Assembly (NCBI GenBank): GCA_027859195.1
Contig: JAQIBF010000024.1
Location: 1 to 39,253, forward strand
Direction: 5' to 3'
DNA: 39,253 nt
DNA from: Helicobacteraceae bacterium
GTDB taxonomy: Bacteria > Campylobacterota > Campylobacteria > Campylobacterales > Sulfurimonadaceae
Part shown: piece after piece, positions 24,436 through 33,437 of the stretch
How the letters are laid out: every line of letters begins with the position of its first letter
Position numbering within the stretch: the stretch's first letter is position 1
Position numbers and translations under genes: made by a program
The notes under the pieces: generated by a model
Databases searched by the model: none
What the model saw: only the letters and a program-made list of their open reading frames with translations
What the model was told of the DNA's origin: nothing

Positions 24436-26961
24436 CTATCTTGGAGGAATACGGTTTTCATACCAAAACTCTCCCCATTTCCTGGCCTCAATAAGAAAAA
24501 ATACACATAATGCCATTCCCAATATATACCCTGTTGCTTCAAGGTCCGGCAGTTCCGCATGAAACCATTCCCCTGCAAAGAGCAGTACACCACCCTGCAG
24601 AAGAGTACCGATCAAGATCCCCAGCCATAAATATGGACTAATGGTCAAGCTGGTAGTGATGTTTTTTAGGAACGGTTCATGCTCTTTTAACGACTGCAGA
24701 CCGTTGACCCAGATGGCCACGATCATTGCCGTAAAGACGATCGAGACGGCGGCATCATGCCCGTGGGCAGAAATGACAGTGCTGTAGAGCCAGAGACCGA
24801 GGAGCCCTATGACTGCCGAAGCGTAGAGCGTCCGTGCGATCTGTACTTTGTCAAAGAACTGGCTATCCGGTTTTCGGGGCTTGCCTTTCATCACATCCCC
24901 CTCCTCTTTAATGAAGGGAAAGGTCTTGTCCAGAGCACTGTCGGCTACGATATTGATCCACAATATCTGCAGCGGGTAGAGAGGCAGAGGATAGCCCATG
25001 AATATGGCACCGGATATCAATATGATCTCATCAATGCTGGTCGACACAAGAAAATAGATAGACTTTCGAATGTTATTGGAAATAATTCGTCCCTGGCGGA
25101 TCGCTTCAATAATAATGGACAGATCATTGTTGAGCAGGATCATGTTTGCCGTCGCTCTGGCAGCTTCTGAACCACTGCCCATAGCAATACCAAGATCAGC
25201 CGCTTTGAGCGCCGGGACATCATTTGCACCGTCGCCTGTGACGGCCACGATCTCACCATTCTCCTGCAGCAGTTTGACGACACGGTATTTATCTTCAGGC
25301 AGCATACGCGCCCAAACAGTGGTATTGGAAAGCTTCTCTTTGAGCAGCGCATCATCCATCTCAGCGAGTTCTTCACCGCTCAAAACATGGTTGCCTTCCG
25401 TATAGATACCGACTTCTGCAGCAATAGCGGTGGCGGTAAGCGCGTTATCCCCCGTGATCATCATGATCCGTATACCGGAATTTCTAGCGGTCTCTACTGC
25501 TCCTTTAACATCCTCCTTAGGGGGATCAAGAAAACCGACCAATCCTACAATATCGATCTCCCATGTTTCAATGTCGTCGCTTTCATAATCCCCTACTCCC
25601 ATCGCTAAGACCCTGAGCCCATTTCGGGCGAACTCATCGTGGACGGCTTCGATCTTTTCAAAGTCTTTGCTGTTACGGGCAAACTCTTTGAGTGATTCGT
25701 AGGCCCCTTTTACGACTATTTTATGTTCGTCGTGGATTATGTTTGCACTCGCCATCAGCCGGTACTTGGTATCAAACGGATAAAGACTGGTACGGCGGAA
25801 ACGTCCTCTGATCTCTTCATACTGGGCCCCGAGCCATTGTGCCAGTGCGATATCTATAGGGTCGCCTTTTCCCTTCTTCGACTCATTGGCCAGAGCGGCA
25901 ACTATTTTTATAAAAGTCTCATTGATAGCAAAGCTCTCTTTGACAATAAGTTTTCCCTGCGTGATCGTCCCGGTCTTGTCCGTCGCTATGACGGTCGTAC
26001 TGCCCAGGGTTTCAACCGTCGGGAGATATCGCACCAAAACATTTTTTCGGCTTAACGCCATGGCGCCAACTGTAAGGACGAGTGTCACGACAATGGGCAG
26101 CCCCTCTGGGATCGCCGATACGATCTCTGCGATCAGAAGCATTGTGATCTCCACCAGATCACGCCCCTGAAAGAGTGCGATCACCGCGACAATAGCAATG
26201 ATTGAGAGCGTCAGTACAAGATGCTTTTTAGTATAGATGCCAAGTGCTTTATTTAACGGACTTTCAGGCGACTTTTCTTGTGCTTTTGCCGCAATAGATG
26301 CGAGATAGGTATGATCTGCGGTATAGACTGCCACCGCAGTGGCCTTCCCTTTGACGACAACAGTACCAGAGAGCCCCATGTTCTCCAGTTCATACGGTAA
26401 CGTCTTTCGGGCAAGCGTAATAACAGCCTCTTTAGTAACCGGCATCGATTCGCCGGTGAGTACCGATTCATCGATGCTCAAACCTTCTACTTTAATCAGC
26501 CGAAGATCGGCAGGAATGATGTCTCCCTCATGCAGAACAATAATATCACCGGGAACGATATTCGATGAAGCAACTGTTATTTCCGTATCATCACGGATGA
26601 CCACAATCTTGCTTTCAGTCATCTTTTTCAATGCCTCGATGGAAGTCAACGCTTTAAGTTCCTGCCAGAAGCCTAATGCTGTATTGATACAGACGATCAA
26701 AATAATCAGCAAGCCGTCACTGAAACTACCCACCGAAAATGCTATCAACGCGGCTAGGAACAGTATGAAAACAAGTGGTGATTTGAACTGGCCTGCCAAC
26801 ACAGCATACCTGCTTATCTTATGCTCAACAAGAACATTTTTTCCGTAGATCTGCTGTCGCTTTACTACTTCATCGTGTTTCAAACCGCCATCATCGGTCT
26901 CCAGCAGTCTGAATACCTCTTCGACATTCAGAGAATGGGCATCTTCTGGAATTTGCATCAT
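24436..26961 (-). CDS. P2-type cation-transporting P-type ATPase (Ca2+/H+-like)
   Basis: 841 residues of a P-type ATPase. The actuator motif is LTGES (168-172), M4 contains AIPEGLP (283-289), and the phosphorylated residue is Asp328 in DKTGTIT. VTGDGANDVPALKAADLGIAMG is the hinge motif. M5 STSIDEIILISGAIFMG and M6 ILWINIVADSALD resemble SERCA/PMR1 in the Asn/Asp of M6, but an expected M5 Asn is Ser, so transport of Ca2+ is only likely. The start overlaps the antiporter stop in ATGATG/TGA, so the two are translationally coupled. Lower GC than the P2C ATPase at 12380, suggesting a separate origin. Confidence 0.9.
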   Translation of the reverse strand: MMQIPEDAHSLNVEEVFRLLETDDGGLKHDEVVKRQQIYGKNVLVEHKISRYAVLAGQFKSPLVFILFLAALIAFSVGSFSDGLLIILIVCINTALGFWQELKALTSIEALKKMTESKIVVIRDDTEITVASSNIVPGDIIVLHEGDIIPADLRLIKVEGLSIDESVLTGESMPVTKEAVITLARKTLPYELENMGLSGTVVVKGKATAVAVYTADHTYLASIAAKAQEKSPESPLNKALGIYTKKHLVLTLSIIAIVAVIALFQGRDLVEITMLLIAEIVSAIPEGLPIVVTLVLTVGAMALSRKNVLVRYLPTVETLGSTTVIATDKTGTITQGKLIVKESFAINETFIKIVAALANESKKGKGDPIDIALAQWLGAQYEEIRGRFRRTSLYPFDTKYRLMASANIIHDEHKIVVKGAYESLKEFARNSKDFEKIEAVHDEFARNGLRVLAMGVGDYESDDIETWEIDIVGLVGFLDPPKEDVKGAVETARNSGIRIMMITGDNALTATAIAAEVGIYTEGNHVLSGEELAEMDDALLKEKLSNTTVWARMLPEDKYRVVKLLQENGEIVAVTGDGANDVPALKAADLGIAMGSGSEAARATANMILLNNDLSIIIEAIRQGRIISNNIRKSIYFLVSTSIDEIILISGAIFMGYPLPLYPLQILWINIVADSALDKTFPFIKEEGDVMKGKPRKPDSQFFDKVQIARTLYASAVIGLLGLWLYSTVISAHGHDAAVSIVFTAMIVAIWVNGLQSLKEHEPFLKNITTSLTISPYLWLGILIGTLLQGGVLLFAGEWFHAELPDLEATGYILGMALCVFFLIEARKWGEFWYENRIPPR

Positions 26962-28601
26962 AAGCCTTCGCTGCTTCGTTCAGAAGAATACGTTTTATCG
27001 ACGCTGCAGGTTACAGCTTGGATAACCATACTGTTGGCGACTTCCTGATGTTCATGGATGAATGAACGTATACGTTTGTCCTGCATGAGTTGTGAAGTAT
27101 CATTTCTGCTTGACACGACAATATTGACAGAAGGTGACAACTGAAAGACCGATTCAACTAATAAGGAAACCTCCTCATCTCTCTCAGATGTGATGATGAT
27201 CGACGTTGAATTCTGGACGTTGGCACTCCTGAGTATATGTTGTTGATGCGCATTTCCAAGAATAAATGGGTCACCGTTCCTTCGGCTTTTATCAACGTAC
27301 CTACGGTCACTGTCAACGGCGACATAAACAAGACCTTTTGACTTGAGATTCTTGCAGACCTGTCGACCAAGGCTGTTATAGCCAAGGACAACAATATGCC
27401 CACTGACTTCCACACTTGTAAAAGCCTCTCGCCTGTCCAAACGGGCAGGCAGCAGACGTTCAACAATAATTTGAAGGTTTTTTATAATATAAGGCGTAAT
27501 GATCATGGAAAAGACCACCGCGATGATAAGAGGCTGATTGACCTCTCTCGTCGTAATACCACCAATCCGGGCAAGTTCAAGGACAACGAATGAAAACTCC
27601 CCTACCTGTGACAATGCGACAGCACTTTTTAGCGCATTTGACGCTCCTGTAAAAAAGATAAGCATCACAAAAATAATTACTGATTTCAGGGCCATTACCA
27701 CAACCATAATCGCCAGGATCTCCAAAATGTGTGAAGAGAGGAAGGTAATGCTGATCTGCATACCTACTGTGACAAAGAAAACACCAAGAAGCAGATCCCG
27801 GAAAGGTGTCAAGTCGGCTTCTATCTGGTGTTTAAAAGGAGTTTCAGCCAAAAGCATACCGCCTATGAATGCACCTAATGAGTAGGAAAAACCGAAATGA
27901 TAAGCGGCATAAGAGGTCCCGACAGCAATAAGCAGTACGGACCCGATAAAAAGTTCATGCGAATGCGCATCGAAGACAAAGGTCAAAAAATGTGTGACCA
28001 GATATTTTCCGGCAACAAACAAAATGGCCAATAGCAGTACAGCACTTAAAACTGTGTTGACTAACATCGTTTCTATGGCGACGCCGGTTGTTGTAAAAAA
28101 AGAGATCATCAGAAGAATTGGGATGACAGCCAGATCTTGAAAAAGCAATATGCCTAATACGGTGCGACCATACTCCTTACGAATTTCGTGATTTTCATTC
28201 AATATTTTCAAGACGATCGCCGTCGAAGAGAGTGCAAGAGCACATCCGATGATGATCGCTGTTTTAAGTGAAGCGGCAAACAGATAAAAGGCGATCACCG
28301 AAAAAAGCAATGTACTTAATGTGACCTGAAGTGTTCCAAATAAAAAGATCTCTTTCTTGTGTTTTTTAAAGTTACTGAGTGAAAATTCCAACCCGATAGT
28401 AAACATGAGAAAAGCGATACCAAACTCAGAGACCTCGTGCAGCGTGTGCATACTGGTTTCATGTAGAGAATATACATACGTGATAAATGCTCCGGCAATG
28501 ATGTAGCCGATAATCGGTGGAAAATCATATCTCTTCAAAATCGTATTGATAATAATTGAGAATAGACCTGTAATCAAAAGAATTTGTAAAAAAGATTCCA
28601 T
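26958..28601 (-). CDS. CPA2-type monovalent cation:proton antiporter (KefB-like) with TrkA-N domain
   Basis: 547 residues. Residues 1-375 form a 12-helix CPA2 exchanger; family marks are ELFIGSVLLIAVGTSYAAYH, FTIGLEFSLSNFKKH and FGFSYSLGAFIGGMLLAET. The cytosolic C-terminus holds an NAD(H)-binding TrkA-N Rossmann domain beginning VVLGYNSLGRQVCKNL, which gates K+ efflux in Kef-type proteins. AAAGGTGATAG precedes the ATG. It is the first gene of an operon with the second P-type ATPase and the DUF389 protein. K+ or Na+ exchange is likely; no KefF-like glutathione-sensing partner is nearby. Confidence 0.9.
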   Translation of the reverse strand: MESFLQILLITGLFSIIINTILKRYDFPPIIGYIIAGAFITYVYSLHETSMHTLHEVSEFGIAFLMFTIGLEFSLSNFKKHKKEIFLFGTLQVTLSTLLFSVIAFYLFAASLKTAIIIGCALALSSTAIVLKILNENHEIRKEYGRTVLGILLFQDLAVIPILLMISFFTTTGVAIETMLVNTVLSAVLLLAILFVAGKYLVTHFLTFVFDAHSHELFIGSVLLIAVGTSYAAYHFGFSYSLGAFIGGMLLAETPFKHQIEADLTPFRDLLLGVFFVTVGMQISITFLSSHILEILAIMVVVMALKSVIIFVMLIFFTGASNALKSAVALSQVGEFSFVVLELARIGGITTREVNQPLIIAVVFSMIITPYIIKNLQIIVERLLPARLDRREAFTSVEVSGHIVVLGYNSLGRQVCKNLKSKGLVYVAVDSDRRYVDKSRRNGDPFILGNAHQQHILRSANVQNSTSIIITSERDEEVSLLVESVFQLSPSVNIVVSSRNDTSQLMQDKRIRSFIHEHQEVANSMVIQAVTCSVDKTYSSERSSEGL

Positions 28602-28658
28602 CTATCACCTTTACCATATACATTAATAATATAATATCCAAAAGAGTGGAGTTTACAT

Positions 28659-28727
28659 ATGAATTCAAAACTGGCTCCATATTTTTGGACTGTCAAGAAA
28701 CAACTCCAGATGAAAAAAGATGTCTAA
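28659..28727 (+). CDS. Putative 22-codon leader ORF upstream of the cyclase gene
   Basis: ATG at 28659 has GGAG seven bases upstream and gives 22 codons (MNSKLAPYFWTVKKQLQMKKDV) ending in TAA at 28725-28727. The stop is two bases before the ATG of the PAS-GGDEF gene at 28730, which has no ribosome site of its own. The arrangement suggests translational coupling or a leader peptide. An alternative is that it is spurious and the cyclase begins at the in-frame GTG 28646. Confidence 0.4.
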   Translation: MNSKLAPYFWTVKKQLQMKKDV

Positions 28728-28729
28728 TT

Positions 28730-29884
28730 ATGATTGATAAACAGCTTGAACTATTTGCCTCCCTGAACTATCCAATAATACTGGTCGACCTTGACAACTG
28801 GCCATTATGGGCAAACCGAAAGTTTTTGTCACTGCAAAGCATCAGTAAAAAAGATCTTGAAGTGACAGAAATATCGTTTATGATCAAAGAGATGTTAACA
28901 GCTGCTCTCAGAGACGGTCAGTTGACTGTCGAAAAAAAAAGGTTTCAAGCAACACGTTCCCCTTTGAAAATAGCGGGGAAGAAGGTGGCTATTATCAGTC
29001 TCTTCGATATTTCCCAATACGTTCAATTGTTGGCTAAGCAGGAGATGTTTGAAAATCTCAGTGAATATCTTCCGGAAGGGATCATACTGTTTCAGGATAC
29101 CATTCTCTACTCTAATCCGGCACTTGAAAAGATGCTAGGATACACCGGGAGCGAACTGCTTGGCAGACGATTTTTGGAGTTCCTCGAACCGTCTCAGCAG
29201 AAGCCAATGGATGAAAACCTGCAACAGCTTATGTTACAGAATAAATCCAAAGTTGAAACCATCTTAGCGTTCACTGAAAAAAATGGTCAAAGCCTATGGA
29301 CACGTATCAAGACCAGACTGGTTGCACAAGGAGATACAACACTCTTCCTCGCTATCATAATCGATATATCCAAAGAGCGATCCGAGATGCAGCGCCTGGA
29401 CAGATTAGCCAACACAGATGTCTTGACAGGTGTTTATAACCGAAGAAAGTTTGATGAACTTTTTCTTATAGAGTACAAACGGGCAAAGCGCTATAGCCGT
29501 CATCTTAGTGCACTCTTTTTAGACATTGACCACTTCAAAAAGATCAACGACACCTATGGGCACAATATCGGCGATGAAGTTTTAAAAAAGTATTCCCAAC
29601 TTGTACAGGCACATCTCCGTGAAACTGATGTTTTTGCACGATGGGGTGGTGAGGAGTTTATAATACTGCTTCCCGAGACGAGTTCCGAGAAGGCAATGAT
29701 TTTAGCAGAGCATATTCGAAACAGTATTGCAACATTCGACTTTGCCCATGTAAAAAATGTTACAACAAGCATCGGCATCACGCCGCTGAAAGGGAAAGAA
29801 CAGGTCAATACATTTTTAAAACGCCTAGACCAGGCCTTGTACATAGCTAAAGAAAAGGGTCGAAACCAGTCCATCCTTCTCTAA
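28730..29884 (+). CDS. PAS-GGDEF diguanylate cyclase
   Basis: 384 residues. Two PAS-like regions are visible (5-100; 105-215, beginning ENLSEYLPEGIILFQDTILYSNPAL) and then a GGDEF domain (222-384) starting DRLANTDVLTGVYNRRKFDEL. The active-site motif is GGEEF (306-310), and an inhibitory I-site RETD (297-300) lies exactly five residues upstream, so it should make c-di-GMP under product inhibition. No membrane segment, so cytosolic sensing is likely. The GTG at 28646 would add 28 residues that do not resemble a PAS edge. The start is chosen because of coupling with the leader ORF. It is divergent from the CPA2 antiporter. Confidence 0.85.
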   Translation: MIDKQLELFASLNYPIILVDLDNWPLWANRKFLSLQSISKKDLEVTEISFMIKEMLTAALRDGQLTVEKKRFQATRSPLKIAGKKVAIISLFDISQYVQLLAKQEMFENLSEYLPEGIILFQDTILYSNPALEKMLGYTGSELLGRRFLEFLEPSQQKPMDENLQQLMLQNKSKVETILAFTEKNGQSLWTRIKTRLVAQGDTTLFLAIIIDISKERSEMQRLDRLANTDVLTGVYNRRKFDELFLIEYKRAKRYSRHLSALFLDIDHFKKINDTYGHNIGDEVLKKYSQLVQAHLRETDVFARWGGEEFIILLPETSSEKAMILAEHIRNSIATFDFAHVKNVTTSIGITPLKGKEQVNTFLKRLDQALYIAKEKGRNQSILL

Positions 29885-29898
29885 ATACTGTGATATTA

Positions 29899-30828
29899 TT
29901 AGGCCCCTATCTTGTCTTTTGGCACACGTTTACGTTTTGTGACACCATCATTCGGCGTGACGTTTCTTTCAATATAATCCATGATCTTGCCGGCAATATC
30001 TATACCTGTCGCCTTTTCGATGCCTTCAAGTCCCGGAGATGAGTTGACTTCCATCACCAATGGACCTCTTGCAGAAGGGATCATATCGACCCCGCAGACA
30101 CCAAGCCCCATCGCTTTGGCCGCGGCTATAGCCATTGACTTCTCTTTTCGAGTGAGTTTATGCACGGTAGCGCTGCCGCCTTGGTGAAGATTGGAGCGGA
30201 AGTCACCTTCGGCACCCTGGCGTTTCATCGCACCGACCACTTCACCGTCAACAACAATAGCACGAATATCGGCACCGCCGGCTTCGTCGATAAACTCTTG
30301 AACAAGCAGGTTGACGTCCATACCGTAAAAAGCGTCCAGTACTGACTTGGCAGCCTTTTGCGTCTCGACTAAAACCACCCCGACACCCTGTGTCCCTTCA
30401 AGGATCTTCAAGACCAATGGTGTGCCACCGCTCAATTTGATAATATCTTTTGCATCAGACTTATTTGACGCAAAAACGGTCTTAGGCATATCAACCCCAT
30501 GTTGCGAAAGGATCTGCAGACTTCTGAGCTTGTCACGTGAACGGGAGATAGCCAAAGAGCCGGCAACACTGAAAACGTGCATCCCTTCGAGGTGTCTTAC
30601 CATAGCGGTACCGTAAAAGGTGCGGCTCGCCCCAATACGGGGAATAATAGCGTCAGGTGCTTCAAGTTCCTCGCCATTATAGTTGATCTTTAACTCGCCT
30701 TTTGCAATTTCAATACTAAACTTAAGATAGTCAAGAACACGGACCTCCCACCCCTTTGCCTTCGCGGCTACAAAGAGTCTATTTGTCGAATATAAGCTTG
30801 CTTTTCGTGAGAGTATATAGATTTTCAT
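29899..30828 (-). CDS. rimK: RimK-family ATP-grasp ligase (ribosomal S6-glutamate ligase)
   Basis: 309 residues, the usual length of RimK, an ATP-grasp enzyme that adds glutamate residues to the C-terminus of ribosomal protein S6 (and in some bacteria makes poly-glutamate). Seen are the preATP-grasp domain [18 protein letters not shown], the P-loop-like [38 protein letters not shown] and the C-terminal metal motif [12 protein letters not shown]. It sits five bases after the RimB-like gene on the same strand; AAGGC with ATAATTATT precedes the ATG. The DGC gene upstream in map order is convergent. S6 substrate specificity assumed from the family. Confidence 0.93.
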   Translation of the reverse strand: MKIYILSRKASLYSTNRLFVAAKAKGWEVRVLDYLKFSIEIAKGELKINYNGEELEAPDAIIPRIGASRTFYGTAMVRHLEGMHVFSVAGSLAISRSRDKLRSLQILSQHGVDMPKTVFASNKSDAKDIIKLSGGTPLVLKILEGTQGVGVVLVETQKAAKSVLDAFYGMDVNLLVQEFIDEAGGADIRAIVVDGEVVGAMKRQGAEGDFRSNLHQGGSATVHKLTRKEKSMAIAAAKAMGLGVCGVDMIPSARGPLVMEVNSSPGLEGIEKATGIDIAGKIMDYIERNVTPNDGVTKRKRVPKDKIGA

Positions 30829-30833
30829 AATAA

Positions 30834-31265
30834 TTATGCCTTCTGTTTAATGGATGATTCATAGTTCAAAGAGACATCAACAATAAAGCGGTCTTCTAAA
30901 AACTTTCTACCGATGAGCATGGGATATTTCATACTTTTACGATCGGTAAGCGATAGTTCAGTCTCAAAGTCCAGACTAAATAACTGTAACAGAGTCTTGA
31001 TAAATATACGCTCTTGCGTCGTACCGTTTGAACTTTTCACCTGTCTGATCTCAGACACGGGCATGACGATCTCTTTGTCGTGGTAATCGGGATGTGACTC
31101 ATCCAGGAGTCTGAAATGGACCTTCCGATTGTCATCACTGAGTCGGATATCGTCACAGTGAATCGAACATGAATAGGCCCCCGTATCGATTTTTGCGTCA
31201 ATATCGAAAAATTGCAGGTCAGGGAGTGATACGAGTTCATTCCGTCCGATAATTAATTTTTTAAT
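30834..31265 (-). CDS. rimB: RimB-like DUF785 zinc/aspartyl-protease-fold protein with inferred ATT start
   Basis: An uninterrupted frame of 143 codons matches the RimB/'ATP-dependent zinc protease' family that accompanies RimK. It opens [18 protein letters not shown], then the DTG-containing [13 protein letters not shown] (Asp27, Thr28, Gly29) that defines the protease fold, then [10 protein letters not shown] and [20 protein letters not shown]. An in-frame TAG at about 31299-31297 closes the upstream side, and no ATG, GTG or TTG lies between it and the IIGR motif. The only start with a proper ribosome site is ATT at 31265-31263 (AAGGA then seven bases). A sequencing error is an alternative. 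RimB modulates RimK activity in Pseudomonas. Confidence 0.82.
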   Translation of the reverse strand: MKKLIIGRNELVSLPDLQFFDIDAKIDTGAYSCSIHCDDIRLSDDNRKVHFRLLDESHPDYHDKEIVMPVSEIRQVKSSNGTTQERIFIKTLLQLFSLDFETELSLTDRKSMKYPMLIGRKFLEDRFIVDVSLNYESSIKQKA

Positions 31266-31371
31266 CGTCTTTTCCTTACATGTAATTGTGCTAATATTCT
31301 ACACTATAATCAATTTAACTTGAGCCTAAAAATTCAAATCTTATATACAATATCCGATTTTAAGGGCATTA

Positions 31372-32418
31372 ATGAAAAAACAACAACTGCAGATCTGCGG
31401 GATCGACATTCCGGCAGGATGCACAAAAAACATCGAGATCGAACTGCCTAAACTCTACAACCTTCCGGCATCGATCCCTATACAGGTGATCAGCGGAAAA
31501 ACGGCAGGCCCGACTGTATTCATCAGCGCGGCCATTCATGGAGACGAGCTAAACGGCATTGAGATCATCAGACGGCTCAAAAAACTCTCGGTGATCAAAA
31601 AGATCAAAGGAACCCTGATATTGGTCCCCGTCGTAAATGTATATGGGATCAATACGCTTTCACGCTATCTCCCTGATCGAAGAGATCTAAACCGCAGCTT
31701 TCCCGGTTCGACCAAAGGTTCTCTTGCCGCACGTATGGCCAAGATCTTTCTTGATGAGATCGTTAAAAAATGCGATTACGGTATTGACCTGCATACCGGT
31801 GCCATTCATCGCTCAAACTTACCGCAAATTCGTACAAATACGGAGAATCAAGAGACTTTGGAACTGGCAAAGGCATTCGAAGCGCCTGTTGTTCTGCACT
31901 CAGCCCTCAGGGATGGTTCGCTGCGCGCTGAAGCACAGGAGCACGGCGTCCCCATTTTGCTTTACGAAGCGGGAGAAGCCCTCCGTTTTGACGACACCGC
32001 GATCAAGATCGGCGTTAAAGGCATCGTCAATGTTCTCAAAGCACTGAACATGCTGCCTAAAAGCAGTAAAAAACGCCAAAGAAACCCCTTGATCTTTAAA
32101 GAGAGCAGTTGGGTACGTGCTTCTGAAAGCGGAATGCTGCGGACCGTTAAAGGGCTCGGTGATTCAGTAAAGAAAGACGAGATAATCGCCTTTATTGATG
32201 AGCCGCTTGGGGATAGAAGTTTTGAGATCACATCCTCTTTTGACGGTATTATCATCGGCAAAAGCCAAATACCTCTGGTTCAAGAAGGTGACGCCGTCTT
32301 TCACATTGCACGTTTCAGAAACCTGGAAGCGGCAGAAGAGCGGATCGACTATTTTCAAGACTATGCTATCTCAGACAGCGATATATTGGGCTTAAACGAC
32401 GAACACATCATCGAATAG
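31372..32418 (+). CDS. Succinylglutamate desuccinylase/aspartoacylase-like zinc hydrolase
   Basis: 348 residues of the AstE/ASPA M14-like zinc-carboxypeptidase family. Zinc ligands are in HGDE (His56, Glu59) and DLHTG (His141); the catalytic Glu lies in LLYEAGEALRFD near residue 200. The C-terminal ~100 residues form a barrel-sandwich domain (FKESSWVRASESGMLRTVKG). This subfamily regularly occurs beside RimK and RimB-like genes, as here, divergent from rimB over 106 bases. It could hydrolyse the acyl-amino or glutamyl product of the ligase, but the substrate is not known. Upstream -10-like TATACAAT is near 31345. Confidence 0.88.
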   Translation: MKKQQLQICGIDIPAGCTKNIEIELPKLYNLPASIPIQVISGKTAGPTVFISAAIHGDELNGIEIIRRLKKLSVIKKIKGTLILVPVVNVYGINTLSRYLPDRRDLNRSFPGSTKGSLAARMAKIFLDEIVKKCDYGIDLHTGAIHRSNLPQIRTNTENQETLELAKAFEAPVVLHSALRDGSLRAEAQEHGVPILLYEAGEALRFDDTAIKIGVKGIVNVLKALNMLPKSSKKRQRNPLIFKESSWVRASESGMLRTVKGLGDSVKKDEIIAFIDEPLGDRSFEITSSFDGIIIGKSQIPLVQEGDAVFHIARFRNLEAAEERIDYFQDYAISDSDILGLNDEHIIE

Positions 32419-32437
32419 AAGAGGCAACTGCTATAGG

Positions 32438-33241
32438 CTAGTGTCCGAACCCCATTTTAAACCATTCGAAAAGACCCATCCCGATCTCCACTGCGATCAG
32501 GACGATAATGATCCACTCCAAAAAGGAGCTGTGATTATGGTTTGTTAGATCCATGACCATTACAATATCATCTTTAATACTCTTAAGCTTGTACTCGACG
32601 ACATCAAAACGGTCTTTTAGATCAAGCATATTGGCAAGTCTGTTGTAGAGCATCTCTGCATTTTCATTATCCCAAAGTATGTTCGGCTTGTCCAAAAGAA
32701 GAAGATCGATCATCATGTCATGACGGATCAGAACCAACTGCTTTGCAAAACGTGAAAGATGCGTACGCTTAAAAATCGAATACGTATCTGCCGAGTCGAT
32801 CAGATAGCGGCTTTGTTCATAGTAATCAGAGAGCTTCTGCTCATAGATCTCCAGTGCAACACTTTGCGAGATGACGTGAGAAACAATCATCAAGTTGATA
32901 ATAGAGTACGATTTCAAAGTGATCTTATCATTGTCGATAGCAAAGTTTTCCGCAAGAGCCGTATCGACAAGAAGAGGATACTCCTGATAATTGCCGCTTT
33001 TATCGAAATCGTCAGCACCCTCTATCCCTAATGTTTCAAGTGTATTGACGATATCAACTCGCGACCAGTTGATCAGTGTCAAGACGTTGAATTGCGTATA
33101 GGCCAGTACTTTATCATCTATCTCGACATAATAAGTCGCTTCAATCCCCTTTTTAAGCGTGACATTCATTGCTTTCTCAATATCACTTCGTGTTAAAGGT
33201 GAAGTGAGGTGCAAAGCCACCAACTCTATCTCTCTTTTCAT
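32438..33241 (-). CDS. RMD1/DUF155-family membrane-anchored protein
   Basis: 267 residues from an ATG at 33241 with AGGAG eight bases upstream; an ATG at 33286 has no ribosome site. The RMD1/DUF155 region runs through YVEIDDKVLAYTQFNVLTLINW, then a helical segment (VALEIYEQKLSDYYEQSRYL, LDLKDRFDVVEYKLKSIKDD) and a C-terminal membrane helix in HSSFLEWIIIVLIAVEIGMGLFEWF, the family's most conserved part. Eukaryotic relatives (Rmd1, Rmnd1) are needed for mitochondrial translation and meiosis; the bacterial role is unknown. Convergent with the AstE-like gene. Confidence 0.85.
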   Translation of the reverse strand: MKREIELVALHLTSPLTRSDIEKAMNVTLKKGIEATYYVEIDDKVLAYTQFNVLTLINWSRVDIVNTLETLGIEGADDFDKSGNYQEYPLLVDTALAENFAIDNDKITLKSYSIINLMIVSHVISQSVALEIYEQKLSDYYEQSRYLIDSADTYSIFKRTHLSRFAKQLVLIRHDMMIDLLLLDKPNILWDNENAEMLYNRLANMLDLKDRFDVVEYKLKSIKDDIVMVMDLTNHNHSSFLEWIIIVLIAVEIGMGLFEWFKMGFGH

Positions 33242-33437
33242 AGAGGCTACTCCTGTACTTATATTATTAAACATATACATTAGCATAGCATGATTCAGTA
33301 CTATTTATGTGTAAAACAGAAGGAGGCAACAGACCTGATAAGCAGTGTGACAATCGTACATATTCAGCAAAAAACAGGTGCTTAAAAATGTAAAAAAAAG
33401 AGTATAGTTCCATTATATATTGATAGATGGATTAAGA

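Noticed and set aside
31037-31240. Frame of 67 codons on the minus strand beside rimK
   Set aside because: The protein-family match runs in another frame through the same bases (the RimB-like gene), so this frame is a shadow.
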